Part shown: positions 1-11,138 of the stretch, piece by piece
Numbering within the stretch: position 1 is the stretch's first letter
Layout of the letters: each line of letters starts with the position of its first letter
Origin: Cryptomeria japonica
Taxonomy: Eukaryota; Streptophyta; Pinopsida; Cupressales; Cupressaceae
Assembly (NCBI RefSeq): GCF_030272615.1
Contig: NC_081407.1
Location: 137,772,897-137,830,896, forward strand
DNA: 58,000 nt
Direction: 5' to 3'
The notes under the pieces: model-generated
Told to the model about the DNA's origin: nothing
Databases searched by the model: none
The model's input: only the letters and a program-made list of their open reading frames with translations
Translations under genes and position numbers: made by a program

Positions 1-41
1 ATTTCTATAGAAGTGCAAACACAGTTGCAGTGGGGTATGGA

Positions 42-117
42 GGGAGGGAGGGAGAGAAGAAGAGAAAGAGGCATGGGGTATGGAGGAAGGGAGAAGGGGA
101 GAGAGAGAGAGAGGCAC
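42..117. repeat. purine-rich (GGGA/GA)n low-complexity tract
   Basis: An almost pure G and A stretch holds runs of GGAGGGAGGGAGGGAG and a later GAGAGAGAGAGAG block. A short phrase around GGCATGGGGTATGGAGG occurs twice, so the tract looks like two decayed copies of one purine microsatellite. No coding potential is visible. Confidence 0.85.
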
Positions 118-157
118 CTTGTATGCATTTAAGAGGGGGAGACAATACATTTACATG

Positions 158-282
158 TGTATATATATGTTTAATATATTATAAATATACATATATTATA
201 TGTATATAAACATATTATATATACAATATCATATTATACACATATTATATATAGAATATCATATTATACAATAGCATGTACG
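158..282. repeat. AT-rich degenerate minisatellite
   Basis: The stretch is nearly all A and T, built from variants of CATATTATATATA and AATATCATATTATACA repeated at least twice each. It is a typical intergenic AT minisatellite. Confidence 0.8.
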
Positions 283-386
283 TGCTGTTTATAGGGAAAC
301 AAGCGCGTACGTGCTGCTTACACTATAAGTATCCCGTACATGCTTTTTAAACCATAAGTACCCCGTATGCGCTTTTGACTATTTAG
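262..386. repeat. three diverged copies of a GTACGTGCT-type unit
   Basis: Phrases related to GTACGTGCTGTTTATAGGG, GTACGTGCTGCTTACACTATAAGTA, GTACATGCTTTTTAAACCATAAGTA and GTATGCGCTTTTGAC follow each other at roughly 35-40 bp spacing. This is a short decayed tandem array with no visible gene. Confidence 0.55.
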
Positions 387-1982
387 GCTTGGAAATAGGC
401 TTGGATGACAAAGCTACGGATTGGAAGTTTGATTTCCCTCCATTTCTCTCATTTTTGACATATTTTATTTTATCAACTTGGTTCATTGACTTTGTCATCA
501 TCAAGTTTACACTTCATAAAGTGGGTATTTCTAAAATTGCCACCATATTTTCACCCATCTTCTGAGCTTTCTAACCTTATAATGTTTTTTCAATTTGAAC
601 AAAAATAACATATTATTATTGAATTTCTTTTACCAATGTCTCCATAGTTCTCACAGACATAGGTGCACCATTTTTTGAACAAATTTTGATATACTTATCC
701 AAATTTAAAAATAATAATATATTATTGTAGTGCACTTGATTCTTTACAATTTTTTTTTTTTTTTTTTGTATTTTTGATTTGTTTAGTGCAACTTATGCTT
801 CACGAACAAACAAGTACCTAATTTTCAGGATGTGCTCGATTGAAAAAATCATAAAAAAAAAAATCCTCAACAATAAATTACAAAAAAATACACATCGTCT
901 AGTGCTCACTCTTAACTATCTTTCTGCCAAAAGATTTGTCAAAATACTAAATATAACTATGAATTTTTTGATGCACACGTTAGACACTATGTTATGTTTT
1001 TCAGAAAAAATCAGGGTCAGTTTTTCATGCGCGAAGGATTGGACCCCCTTAATCTTATCCAATTTTGAAAAAGTTTAGTAGTTTGGAAACTAGATTCAGA
1101 GTACTACAATATTTGTTCTTTGATTATCTTCATATCTTGAGTGGATGACTTTCAAATTTTGCCTCCAAGTTCAGGTTCACCCGATTTCAGAAATTTTTTT
1201 TCCACTTATACCCCCCTTTTTGACAACCATCTTTGTGCATTTACCCTACAGTCGACCTAAGCATATCTAATGTCAAATTATTAAAGAATCCAAGGGAAGA
1301 TTCCATTAGGCACTGAATATAATGAATACAATGGAGTTCCTAAATCCACTTCGACTGGTTGGACCAAACCATGGGAATTTGAACCTGGCCTTCTCATTTC
1401 CATTGCATATGTGTAGCCAAGATGTTTTGTTTACCAGTCGACACTTTTGATCAAATTTCTAGCCATTAAATAGCCTGTACAAATAATCTACATTAAAGTG
1501 GTGAATTTTATTTTTTATAGATTCGTTGTGATCCAAACAACATATAACCTCTATATCCAACACTGTATATGTGATTTGAAGTTTTCAATAGTATTTACTA
1601 AAGTGGCTCATATAACCAGACAACATAAGGAATAGTTCAGTCCAACAAGTTTGTAGTGCAGCCACACTGTTATTTGAGCCTCTTTAGCAAATTCTATTTT
1701 TCACTTCAAACAAGGAAAATATACTTTTATGATGATGGATAACTGAATATAATTTAAAAACAATCTTAGATGAACTGTGTGTTTCATATCTTTTTATTTG
1801 TATAAATTCCTCTTGAAACTAAAAGACATCACCATATAACCTATATTTAAAGGCAACTTTACTTTTCTTTGTCAAATTTCAACACTATTATTCATTCATC
1901 TTAAAATGGTGTAGTGCATGCATGTTCTTACCAAATGTGTACAAACTTGGATATAATATTCTGAATATTTTTGTTGGTAACT
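387..1982. other. AT-rich non-coding stretch without recognisable gene
   Basis: I see no gene, LTR end or known repeat here. An 18-base poly-T run lies at 750-767 and an A-rich patch near 843-863. The open frame at 779-1078 is low-complexity, has no family signature and looks fortuitous. The last 12 bases (TTGTTGGTAACT, 1971-1982) are a possible left target duplication of the LINE that follows. Confidence 0.6.
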
Positions 1983-1995
1983 GTCATGAGAAACA

Positions 1996-3890
1996 ATGGA
2001 AAGGAGCGGAGAGGAGAAGGGGAATGGTCGGGCCCAAAATTCAAATTTTTTGGGCAGGAGAACTGGTTCAGCAGTAGGAGATTCAGGAAGCCCTTTGGAA
2101 GGGGAGAGTACAGATGGTAAGGAACCTGATGCTCATTTGGACTCGAGGGACCCAGGTGGGGGTCCTCAATCATGAGAGGAGAAGATTATAGCAGACAAGG
2201 TGAACGATCAGGCTCAAAATTCAAACTTGGGAGGCGACAAACCTGAAGCAGCATTAGGATAGTAGGCGGCAAGTGGTTCAGGGGATCCTATGAAGGGAAT
2301 AGAATCTAATGGGAAGGATCTCGAGACCCCTTTGAATTCGGGGGACCTAGAGGGGGGCCCCAGATCGATTGGACACATTGGTAAATGGTCCTCTTTGTTT
2401 GGTATCAAACCCAAAGGTAAGTTGTCTTTGCCTCTGGTTAAAAATACATCGAATGTTTCTCAGGGAAAGTTCGCCATTTCCATTCCAAATCAAATTATAG
2501 ATCAAAATATTGCTTGGGTGGAAACTACACTGATAGGAAAATTCTTTGGGACGAGACCTAACATTGAGGTTGTTCATGGATTTGTCAAGAGAAATGGAAT
2601 TTGAAAGGTTAGGTTGAGGTGGTCGCTATGAATAAAGGATGTCTTTCCTTTTCTTTTTCTTGTGAGGAGGATCGCAGAAATATTCTTTGCAATGGTACGT
2701 GGGCAATAGGTAAATATTTAATGTGTATCCAGAAATGGTACCCTAATGTAGGTAGGGATGATAAGTTTGTGGTCCAAGTTCCGGTCTGGGTAAAGCTACC
2801 TGGGATTCCTATGGAATATTGGGAGGAAGATGTGTTTACTGGGATAGCCAATTCTTTTGGGGAGCTTATCACCATTGATCTGGTCATGACATCTAGAAGA
2901 AGACTTATTTATGCTAGAATCTATGTAGGGGTTGGGCCCAAAACAAATATGCCAGACCAAATAGAGATAGAATCAAAACTAGGCAAATGGATGCAGAATA
3001 TTGTTTATGAATCAATCTCTTTTGCTTGCTTTCACTGTAAGAAAGTAGGGCGCTGGGCTAAAAAATGCCCAAGCAATGTGGTCAAATCTCAATCCCAAAC
3101 TAAAGTATGGAAAAAGGTGGATAACTCTTTGAAAGTTTCTCCTTCTGATTGTTCAGATCAGGAGAAATGGTCCCAGGTAGGAAGGATAGAGGAGGTGTTA
3201 GTCCGGGAATCAGGAAATGAAACGAAGAAAGGAGAGCATGACAAGATTTCCCATTAGGAAAAGGAGCAGGAGATTAGTGGAAAGGATTCTAATGATGGAG
3301 AAAGAAAATCACAAGTCAACAGTCAAAACAATCAAGAGGATATGACAGAACAAAATTTAGCTCAGAGTGAGAAATAGAATAGTAGTCAGATGGATAAGGG
3401 AGTTAGTCAATCCAAAGATAATAAGGAAGAGGGAGACAATTTCAACTCAGTAGCAAAATTATCTGAGTCAGAAAATGGAGCAAGCTAGATCCAAGATGCA
3501 CAACCTGACAATATCTTTGAGCAAGAGCTCTCAGAGATATCATTAGCCTCCCTAGCTCAAGTCAAATTAACTTTCTCAGAGGAAAATGAACCAAGATGGG
3601 GAGATGAAGAAGATATAAAAGAGGCTTTGGGAAAGAATGGGACAAAGAAGGAGGAAGAAGAAGTAATGGAGGATAAAAGAAAGAACAAGAACAAAAAAAT
3701 GAATAATAACAACAACAACAATAATACAACCACTAGAAATACCAAAAGCAGACTAGGGGATGTGGGAGCTCAACATACATCACCTGGAAGACATTCAAAT
3801 GCAAAGAAGAGGACCATGGAAACAAGCAATAATCTAGCAGACGAGACTCAAAGAACCATCTTTGAGATAGGTATTTCTAAAAAGCCATGA
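1996..3890 (+). pseudogene. LINE1 ORF1, gag-like RNA-binding protein (decayed)
   Basis: In LINEs this protein binds the element RNA and forms the cytoplasmic particle. From the ATG at 1996 the frame runs about 630 codons. It has a Gly/Ser-rich N-terminal part containing an internal duplication, a region resembling the plant DUF4283 domain (about 2380-2930), and a zinc knuckle near 3033-3075 that reads C-x2-C-x4-R-x4-C, so the usual His is Arg. The tail is charged and Asn-rich, with a poly-Asn run coded by AAC/AAT repeats near 3702-3727. In-frame stops are at 2173, 2260, 2263, 2610, 3255, 3375 and 3486. One base is missing near 2590, moving the frame from phase 1 to phase 0. The final TGA (3888-3890) overlaps the ORF2 ATG. 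Assignment as LINE ORF1 rests on domain layout and position. Confidence 0.82.
2035..2368 (+). repeat. imperfect internal duplication in LINE1 ORF1 N-terminus
   Basis: Two in-frame copies of about 50-55 codons lie at 2035-2172 and 2212-2368. Each starts with the residues AQNSN, passes through a GSGDP/GDSGSP stretch, and ends in a D-x-x-GGP-x-S motif. The copies are strongly diverged, so the duplication is old. Its function is unknown. Confidence 0.55.
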
Positions 3891-4604
3891 AGATTATCTC
3901 CTGGAACATTCGAGGATTGAATAATCCTCACAAACATGATTTAATTAAAAATATGATTAGAGACAAAAATCCGGATATTTTTTTGATTCAAGAAACCAAA
4001 ATGCCTAAGGATAAGGTTGAATGTTTGAAAATGTTTAGTAATGGAGGAGTTAGTGGTGGTAGTTTAGAAGGGGCATCAGGAGGTATTGCTACTTTCTGGA
4101 ATAAAAATAATGTAAAAGGCGAAGTGTTGATTCAAGACAACAATCTGGCATGCATTAGATTTAAGCATTTGAAAGTGGGTACTTCATGGGTCTTGACTAA
4201 TGTGTATGCCCCAAACACCAAGACTGGTAGAAGTGATTTCTGGAAAAGCTTATCCTCATTTAGAAGTAAGTTTGCTGAAGATAGTTGGATTATTATGGGG
4301 GATTTCAACACCCCTTTAAAGGAAAATGAGAAAAAGGGAGGGAGCCAAACCAATCCAGACAATAGATTGGATTTGATGGAGTTCATCAATAATAAAGCTC
4401 TCCATGATCTATATTTGCAAGGGGTTAAATATACCTAGCCCAATAGAAGGAGTCATATAGACTTAATTTAGGTTAGGCTCGACAGAGCTTTAATCTCTTT
4501 GGATTGGTTTAATTCATATTTTTGTTCTTTATCAGCTCATATTAGGGCAGGGTCAGATCATTACCCTATATCCTTTACGACTGATACCAAGAAGGGAAGA
4601 AGAC

Positions 4605-4609
4605 ACTTC
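4605..4609. repeat. target site duplication of NA-1, left copy (ACTTC)
   Basis: The five bases ACTTC directly precede the LTR start TGTTAGGATTCC and are repeated at 11134-11138 right after the other LTR end. This fixes both ends of NA-1 and fits the 5-bp duplication of copia-type integrases. Confidence 0.95.
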
Positions 4610-5419
4610 TGTTAGGATTCCCACAGATACTGAGAGGGGGGGGGGGGGTGAATCAGTATCTGACTGGTAATAAGATTTTCTTAACTTAAAACATGTAGAA
4701 CATATTAATGTAGTATACCGGTAAACAAGAAATAATGCAATAAATAGAGATAAAAGCAACCACATGAAAAACACACCATAACACAATAGTTTAACGAGGA
4801 AACCCAGTGTGGGAAAAACCCTGGTGGGATTTGTGACCCACAATATTCACTTACTGGCCAATAAGAGAATATTACTGCTACAAGAGGGGCCTGCACATGC
4901 AGGAAGGCCAAGTGCCTAGAGCTCACTGCTCAATTACAAAATGGGAAGTCTCACTGACTTACAAAATGGATTATACAAATCCAATGTCTTGTACTGCTTC
5001 AAAATAGCATCTACTATGCCAGATCCAGTACTGGTTTATAGCTCTGCTTCTTACATAAATCCTTATCCTATAATTCACATAATAGGTCTGCCTTATTTCG
5101 CCTAATTACCTTCCTTCATGCTTACATAATTGTTCTACAATGATCTCTTATATATATGAGTCATTTTACAATTTGCCAAGTTGGCTTACAATGATTTTAC
5201 AATAATAAACAAAATAAATTACAAACAAAATTCCCATCGGCTTTTGTGCCGGTATGCTTTCTTTCACTACTGGTACTGGTGGTCTGTGTGTCGGTGTAGA
5301 ATCTGACTTTGTTGGTGCTAGTGGATTGCCTTGCCGGTGTCATAGGATTGTAAGGTTGCCATCAATGAAAAAACCTTCAATCACCTACAATGTCTCATTG
5401 GAGTGTGCATTTGCCAACA
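4610..5419 (-). repeat. NA-1 3' LTR
   Basis: The 810-bp LTR reads TGTTAGGATTCC...TTGCCAACA on the plus strand and matches 10325-11133 with scattered differences of a few percent by eye. It holds a variable poly-G tract just inside the end (near 4634-4648), an ACCGGT at 4717, and on the sense (minus) strand a TATA-like TATATATAAG near 5149-5158. Confidence 0.93.
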
Positions 5420-5433
5420 ATCTCCCCCTTTGG
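5420..5433 (-). promoter_or_regulatory. NA-1 polypurine tract
   Basis: On the minus strand GCCAAAGGGGGAGAT lies directly before the 3' LTR, the position that primes plus-strand DNA synthesis in LTR retrotransposons. A second copy in a very similar context lies at 5571-5590. Confidence 0.85.
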
Positions 5434-5570
5434 CATTGATATCAACACTCATGAGAAAAATTCAAAAGTGTATCCAAAAATTGAAGTCCAAAAATTGTTA
5501 CCAAAAATGTGTGCTCCCCCTGAGAATATGATCCCTAAGTTATTGGATTTTTCTCATACCACTACTCCCC

Positions 5571-5590
5571 CTTTGGCATCAATGACAAAG
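5571..5590 (-). promoter_or_regulatory. NA-1 second polypurine-like tract
   Basis: The minus strand reads GATGCCAAAGGGGGAGTAG about 150 bases upstream of the terminal tract. Duplicate tracts of this kind are known from Sirevirus-type copia elements. It also occurs in NA-2 (39252-39263) and NA-3 (44582-44600). Confidence 0.7.
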
Positions 5591-5652
5591 GTTGTCAAAG
5601 TGTCAATAGAGTGTAGTTTCCTGTTTCAACCTTGTAACCGGTTGGTTACAAT

Positions 5653-8600
5653 CTAAAAAAGATCTGCCAAAACCAGATTCAAGCTCTCAATGAAATTTTT
5701 GTTGTCTTTTATTGCAGCCTCTGTCCTCTGAACTGTACCGGTGAGGTGTTTCATTTTCTCTGTCGGTGTTTTCTGTCCTTGAATCAAGGCATTAGATATT
5801 TCTTTCCTTAAGGTGGTGAGGTAGTCCAGTTTTGGACTTAGTCTCCATTTAAGATCCTTAGCCTTACCTTTTATTGTTTCCTTTTCTCTTTCCAACTTTA
5901 ATAGTTCTTCCTCAAAAACTGATAATGAATTAGATGAGTTGATGAAATTGTCAGCAAGTTGATTGATTTCCTCCTGTATCTTGCTGATCTTCTTGTCTAT
6001 ATCAACTGTCAAAAAGTTAGTCTTACAGGTATCTCTGTACAAAGTTTTGAATTCCTTTAATGTGCTACATAATTTTGGTAGAAGTGTGTGAAATTGCCTT
6101 GTACACTTCTTTATTTCTTCCTCAAAGAATTTGTGTTTTTCCTTCTCTAATCTCTCCTTGAATGCTTCCTCTTTTATTTGTTCAGCTATCACAGTGTTTT
6201 CAGTAATATACATAGACAAAGTGTCAAGTTGACTCAAAGAATCTTTATTATCTACATTACATTTTGGAGCTATCATCTTCAGAATTGGAATTGTATCATC
6301 AATAGCCTTTTATGCTTTTCGAGCTACAATCTGTTATTTTCTTTAAGGAGTCGAAGAACTTCTGTTACATTAGTTGATTTGAATCCTGTAGTTGAAGTGC
6401 CAACATTCTGTATCTCACTAGTGGGAGCAATATCCTTGCTTGTGGTGACCTCTGGTAGGTCAGTTTGTGCTTCCATTTCCTTAAGCAAAGGTTTGTTTTG
6501 CTCAGCTATTGCCAGTGGTATTGACTCTATGTGAACCTGTTGCTGTGATGGAGCCTTTTGCTCTGCTTGTTGTTCTGTGTTACCATCTACCGGTTTACCT
6601 TCTGTGTTATTTGTTACCGGTGTCTCACTAGCCATATCTATTTTTCCAGTTGTGTCCTTATCTACCACAATGTTAACTTTCTGAGTATCAATGTCAACTA
6701 TGTATAACACCTCAAATTTTGGATTTGTGTCCTCTTGTGGTATCTCCATACTATCATTAGCCGATTGATCTTCAGTTGTAACTACCGGTGGATTATTTGG
6801 AGGCGGTGGGGATAAGGTGTCTTTTATTTTTATGCTCGAAGGTCCACCAACCTTGCCTTTATCCTTATCCTTATCTTTCTGATATAATTTGATAGGTTTA
6901 GGATTTCTATACTCTTCCTACTTTTCTTTCTCAACAAAAAATATGTCCCATGCATTAGCAGTTTCCTCTGCAACCTCTTTTACTCTACCAACCATAAGTG
7001 CTACATGCCGGTGTACAGTTGAGAATACTGTCCGGTTAGCCTCTGAGATCATATCATCTATCTCCTTTGGTGAGTTAACAAGATAAACAACAAGTAGTTT
7101 CTCAATTTTTTATTTTCTTGTCAAGCTCTACAACAGCTTGCCTTCTAGCTTCAAGTCTCTTAAACAGTTTTGCCGGTAATTCATCTATAACTTGCATAAA
7201 AAATTTCTTATAGATATCCAAGTATAGAATTACACTGTTTTCAACATTCTCCTTGTCATCAACTGATTATGTATCCTATAATTTGTTGATGTTCTTAAGC
7301 TTTCCTTCCTCTGTTATTTCATCTAAAAGTTTGTCAATAGGAGCAATATTTTGTTGAGTCTTTTTCTTTGGTGTTAAATTTTTATTCTTTGGAGTTGTCT
7401 TCTTAGCTGGGGGCCTTACTGCTTGTTTTTTTTGTCTAGTTCTCCTAGGCGAAGGTGCAGATACTGGTGAAGGTTCTCTTTTCCTCACAACTCTTTTAAA
7501 TGCAACTGGCATATCACTCTTTGAAGAAGTTGCTACCGGTGAAAGGTGAGTTTCTGGCTATAGTGTTTCTAACTCATCTTCAGTGATACCGGTTTGTTTA
7601 AGTACATCTTCTTTGATAGCCTTTTCTTGCCTGGATCCTCTTCTTACTAGTGCTTCTACTTTTTTTACTCTTTTCTTTGATTGAATTTGATTCTGAATAG
7701 TCTCAGCACTGCCAACTACCTCTTCTTTAGGTTCCTTGGGTGCTTCTAGAAGGGCTTTTGCATATGTTTCAATTATGTTGTCATCAGTTTCATAACCCAT
7801 TTCAGTAACCCAAATGCTTCTTGGGACAACTGCCTCCATCCAGTTCTCATCCTTCTTAATAACAAAGCATATTTCATCCTTATACTTATCTACAATTGCT
7901 TGTGAAAGTCTGACTCTAGTATTCATCTGGGCCTTCAATGCTTGAAAATATTCATTTATATTCTTTTCACCCATGTTGTGCAGTAAATCAGACAGTTGTT
8001 TACCTACCGGTATGTCAAAACCTAGATTTTTGTTGCCAATACCAGACACCTGTTTTGTTATGTGCAACATTAAACAGACAAGTAGGTTACCAAATCTAAA
8101 TGTCCCCTTTTTGTCTTTCTTGATCTTTCCAAGATTATCAATTAGTTCATCCTTCAACCATTCACACACATCTATTTTTGCATTATCCTTGATCATATCA
8201 TAAGCACTCTTTATGCATAAACTAGAAACTGAATTTAACCTGTTTGCATGTGTTGTTTTGTAGCCTAGAATCATGCTAATGAATCTGACATTGATGTCAG
8301 TCACATCATTTACTCTTAAAGACCTTTTGTCAGATGTTGCACCTGTTAGGTTAGTCACTAGGTCATTTGAGACCTTCTTTGTCTTATTAGGTCTATTACC
8401 GGTGGAGGGTAACCCTATCACAACCTTTACTGCCTCTTTAGTTATTTTGTGAACTGAGTCTAACCAAAAGAATTCACCATGAACCCTGCTTAGAACTATC
8501 CTTATAACATCCTTAAGGAATTCCAGAATACTAAGGATTTAAGTGAATCCTAGGGTTTCGACTATTTTTTGTTCAGGTTTTACATTACCAAAATCATCAC

Positions 8601-8838
8601 AAATTACAGTCTTATACATGTTCTTAATTTCCTCATCACCTAATTCTTCTATGTGGCAATTAATGTAAATTCTAGGGTCTTCTGCAAAAACTACTCCTTT
8701 GGGAATTTGAGAAAATGCACCAACATTATCATCCTTCTTAGCAATTTTAGGAACTAACTGAAATACGAGCCTAGGACATTTGATTACTTTGACTATAGGA
8801 GTGTTTGCTATGAATTCAGATACAGAAGAAGATGCCAT
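5653..8838 (-). pseudogene. NA-1 ORF2: long unrecognised protein (decayed)
   Basis: The frame starts at an ATG (8838, residues MASSS) and runs to 5653, about 1,060 codons. I do not recognise the family. Visible parts are: an N-terminal region with PKGVVFAEDPRIYI; a well-conserved middle block (about 7750-8420) with MILGYK and RFGNLLVCLML; a Lys/Arg/Pro-rich basic stretch with PSPRRTRQKK (about 7370-7480); a Thr/Gln/Glu-rich linker; and a C-terminal coiled coil (5653-6276). The same order recurs in NA-2 and NA-3, so it is a real conserved gene of this element family. Stops lie at 8539 and 7558 and near 7264-7276, with a frameshift between 7090 and 6900. The basic stretch suggests nucleic acid or nuclear binding, but that is only a guess. 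Confidence 0.8.
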
Positions 8839-8980
8839 GATTATAAATACCTTTCTCTACCTTAGGAATGATTGATTGCTGAATTGCTTTGCTACTTTGC
8901 TTGAAATGTCTTTGCTTGGAATTTTCGCGCTCTTCGAATGTTTGAATGCACAGTGAAGTAGAATGGAGCCAAAAACATTG

Positions 8981-8987
8981 ATTTATA
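8981..8987 (-). promoter_or_regulatory. TATA-like box upstream of NA-1 ORF2
   Basis: The minus strand reads TATAAAT about 145 bases upstream of the ORF2 ATG, in the gap between ORF1 and ORF2. NA-2 has TATAAAG at a similar place. An internal promoter or separate leader for ORF2 is possible but unproven. Confidence 0.4.
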
Positions 8988-9142
8988 ATGTAAATTTTTC
9001 CAACCACCACATTTAATGCTTGCTGATTAAGTAATGACTTAACTTATCTTCTGATGTAGAAGTAATTTCAACTTTTTACCATCAACCAAGGGAATTATAG
9101 CATGTTTCACATTTGATTGTCAAACCCTCAAAGAAATTTTCT

Positions 9143-10253
9143 TCAGTTAGATGAAGACTCTCCTGCTGGTCGAATGTTACTCTCTTCTGTCGGTGGAGGA
9201 GTATTCCTATCAACATTTAGTTCTGATTTCCTGATCCATGGTTTTGAGAATTTCTGCTTTACTTCTTCAACCTTTTCTTTACCTTTCAAACTAGGACCTT
9301 TGTTATTTACTGGTGAGGACTTGCTTCTACAAAATTTTGCAATATGCCCAATCTTGTTACAAGCATAACAAGTCACATTGTTTTCTGAATAGCTTTCCCA
9401 TAACCTATGTGGTTTGTGTTTTGCATTGATTAGATAAGTGTCAAAATCTTCCACAAACATAACATCTCACATTCATTCTGCAATTCTTTGAATTATGACC
9501 AACTTTGTTGCATTTTGAACATTGACCAGCGAGTGTATTGGTATTCTGATAATTTCTAGATCTACATTGATTTTCTCTATGACCATACTTGTTACAGTTA
9601 AAGCATTTGCCATTAAATTTATAAGCAGTAGGTTGTCTTACAGGTTTGCCATGATCCTTTGTGTTTGTAGTACCAGAGCTTTCACCAGCTTCAAAGCCAA
9701 GGCCATTAGTGTCACCATTAGGTTTCTGATTCTTCAACGAGTTACCAAGTTCTTCTGAGCTTTTCTTGAATTTTTCTTTATGTTGATTTACATCATCTAG
9801 TTCTCCTTCCAAGATACCTTTTTGTCTCATAAGTTCATTTGAGTCATTCTATGCATGCATCAGATCTGTCTTCAACATATCATTTTCATAGCTAAGTTTG
9901 GTGTTCTCATTTGCAGCATCACTTAGTCTTCTAGTCAAATCTTCTTTATTCTTCTTTCTATCTTCAATTTCTTTACAAAATCTCATAGTCATATTCTGCA
10001 TCTCATTCTTTGTTGTCATGTTTTCTTGTTTCACCTTATTCATCAGATCAGTAAGAGTTTCCCTTTCATCATTCTCATTTTGCATCTTTTCACAAAGTTC
10101 TCTTCTCTTATTTCTTGCAATAGTAAGATTTTCTTGAAGTGCTTGAATAATATTCTGTGCAGCCTTTAGATCATCTTCAAGTTTGATATTTTTCAATTTT
10201 TCTGCATCATAGTTTGAGAGAGCTGCTTCTAATTGCTTCATCAAGTTTTCCAT
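9143..10253 (-). pseudogene. NA-1 ORF1: gag-like coiled coil with CCHC zinc knuckles (decayed)
   Basis: Starting at the ATG at 10253 (MENLMKQ), about 200 residues of charged heptad-like sequence predict a long coiled coil. A short linker is followed by zinc knuckles: CFNCNKYGHRENQC, CSKCNKVGHNSKNC, a third broken by TGA at 9441 (Gly to stop), and CYACNKIGHIAKFC. The layout suggests a nucleocapsid-type RNA-binding protein, but no capsid fold is evident. A TAG interrupts at 9849. An A-run before the fourth knuckle is shorter than needed for the frame seen in NA-3, so the last knuckle is in another phase. The open frame extends upstream through the primer site without an ATG. Confidence 0.85.
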
Positions 10254-10309
10254 CTCTACCGGTGTCAAGATCTTCCTCAAGTTGTTAGGCTTCTGAAAAT
10301 AGAGGACCA

Positions 10310-10323
10310 GGATTTGATACCAA
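10310..10323 (-). promoter_or_regulatory. NA-1 primer binding site (initiator-Met type)
   Basis: The minus strand just inside the 5' LTR reads TTGGTATCAAATCC. The first eight bases match the common plant copia primer site TGGTATCAGAGC, complementary to the 3' end of initiator tRNA-Met; the rest has drifted. Confidence 0.8.
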
Positions 10324-10324
10324 T

Positions 10325-11133
10325 TGTTAGGATTCCCACATATACTGAGAGGGGAGGGGGGGTTAATCAGTATTTGATCGGTAATAAGATTTTCTTAACT
10401 TAAAACATGTAGAACATATTAATGCAGTATACTGGTAAACAAGAAATAATGCAATAAACAGAGATAAAAGCAACCACATGAAAAACACACCATAACACAA
10501 TAGTTTAATGAGGAAATCCATTGTGGGAAAAACCTTAGTGGGATTTGTGACCCACAATATTCACTTACTGGCCAATAAGAGAATATTACTACTACAAGAG
10601 GGACTTGTACATGCAGGAAGGCCAAGTGCCTAGAGCTCACTGCTCAATTACAAAATGGGAAGTCTCACTGACTTACAAAATGGATTATACAAATCTAATA
10701 TCTTGTACTACTTCAAAATAGAATCTACTATGCCAGATCCAGTACCGGTTTATAGCTCTTCTTCTTACATAAATCCTTAACCTATAATTTGCATAATAGG
10801 TCTTCCTTATTTCACCTAATTACCTTCCCCCATGCTTACATAATTGTTCTACAATGATCTCTTATATATATGAGTCATTTTACAATTTGCCAAGTTGGCT
10901 TACAATGATTTTACAATAATAAACAAAATAAATTACAAACAAAATTCCTGTCGGCTTCTGTGCCGATATGCTTTCTTTCACTGCCGGTGCCAGTGGTCTA
11001 TGTGCCGGTGTAGAATCCGACTTTGCTGGTGCCGGTGGATTGCCTTGCTGGTGTCATAGGATTGTAAGGTTGCCATCAATCACAAAACCTTCAATCACCT
11101 ACAATGTCTCATTGGAGTGTGCATTTGCCAACA
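10325..11133 (-). repeat. NA-1 5' LTR
   Basis: This is the second 809-bp LTR copy, with the same TGTTAGGATTCC...TTGCCAACA ends as 4610-5419. It abuts the target duplication ACTTC (11134-11138). The reading frame that begins inside it at 10968 and continues into LINE1 is an accident of the insertion, not a fusion gene. Confidence 0.93.
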
Positions 11134-11138
11134 ACTTC
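11134..11138. repeat. target site duplication of NA-1, right copy (ACTTC)
   Basis: This is the right copy of the 5-bp duplication. The LINE1 reverse transcriptase frame resumes at 11139 in phase with the codon ending at 4609. Confidence 0.95.

Larger units (their letters stand above)
4610..11133 (-). mobile_element. NA-1: complete pol-less LTR retrotransposon inserted in LINE1 ORF2
   Basis: Two LTRs of about 810 bases (TG...CA ends) flank 4.9 kb of internal DNA, and the unit is bordered by the duplication ACTTC. The element runs on the minus strand: primer site next to the right LTR, polypurine tract next to the left one. The internal part codes for a coiled-coil and zinc-knuckle protein (ORF1) and a long unrecognised protein (ORF2). 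I find no protease, integrase, RT or RNase H in any frame, so it is non-autonomous. It is the same family as NA-2 and related to NA-3. Confidence 0.92.

Noticed and set aside
779-1078. Open frame of 99 codons
   Set aside because: Low-complexity Lys/Ile/Asn text, no family motif and no conserved partner.
10968-11133. An apparent protein start fused to the LINE reverse transcriptase
   Set aside because: The first 55 codons lie in the NA-1 LTR. The join at 11134-11138 is the target duplication, so this is an accident of insertion.
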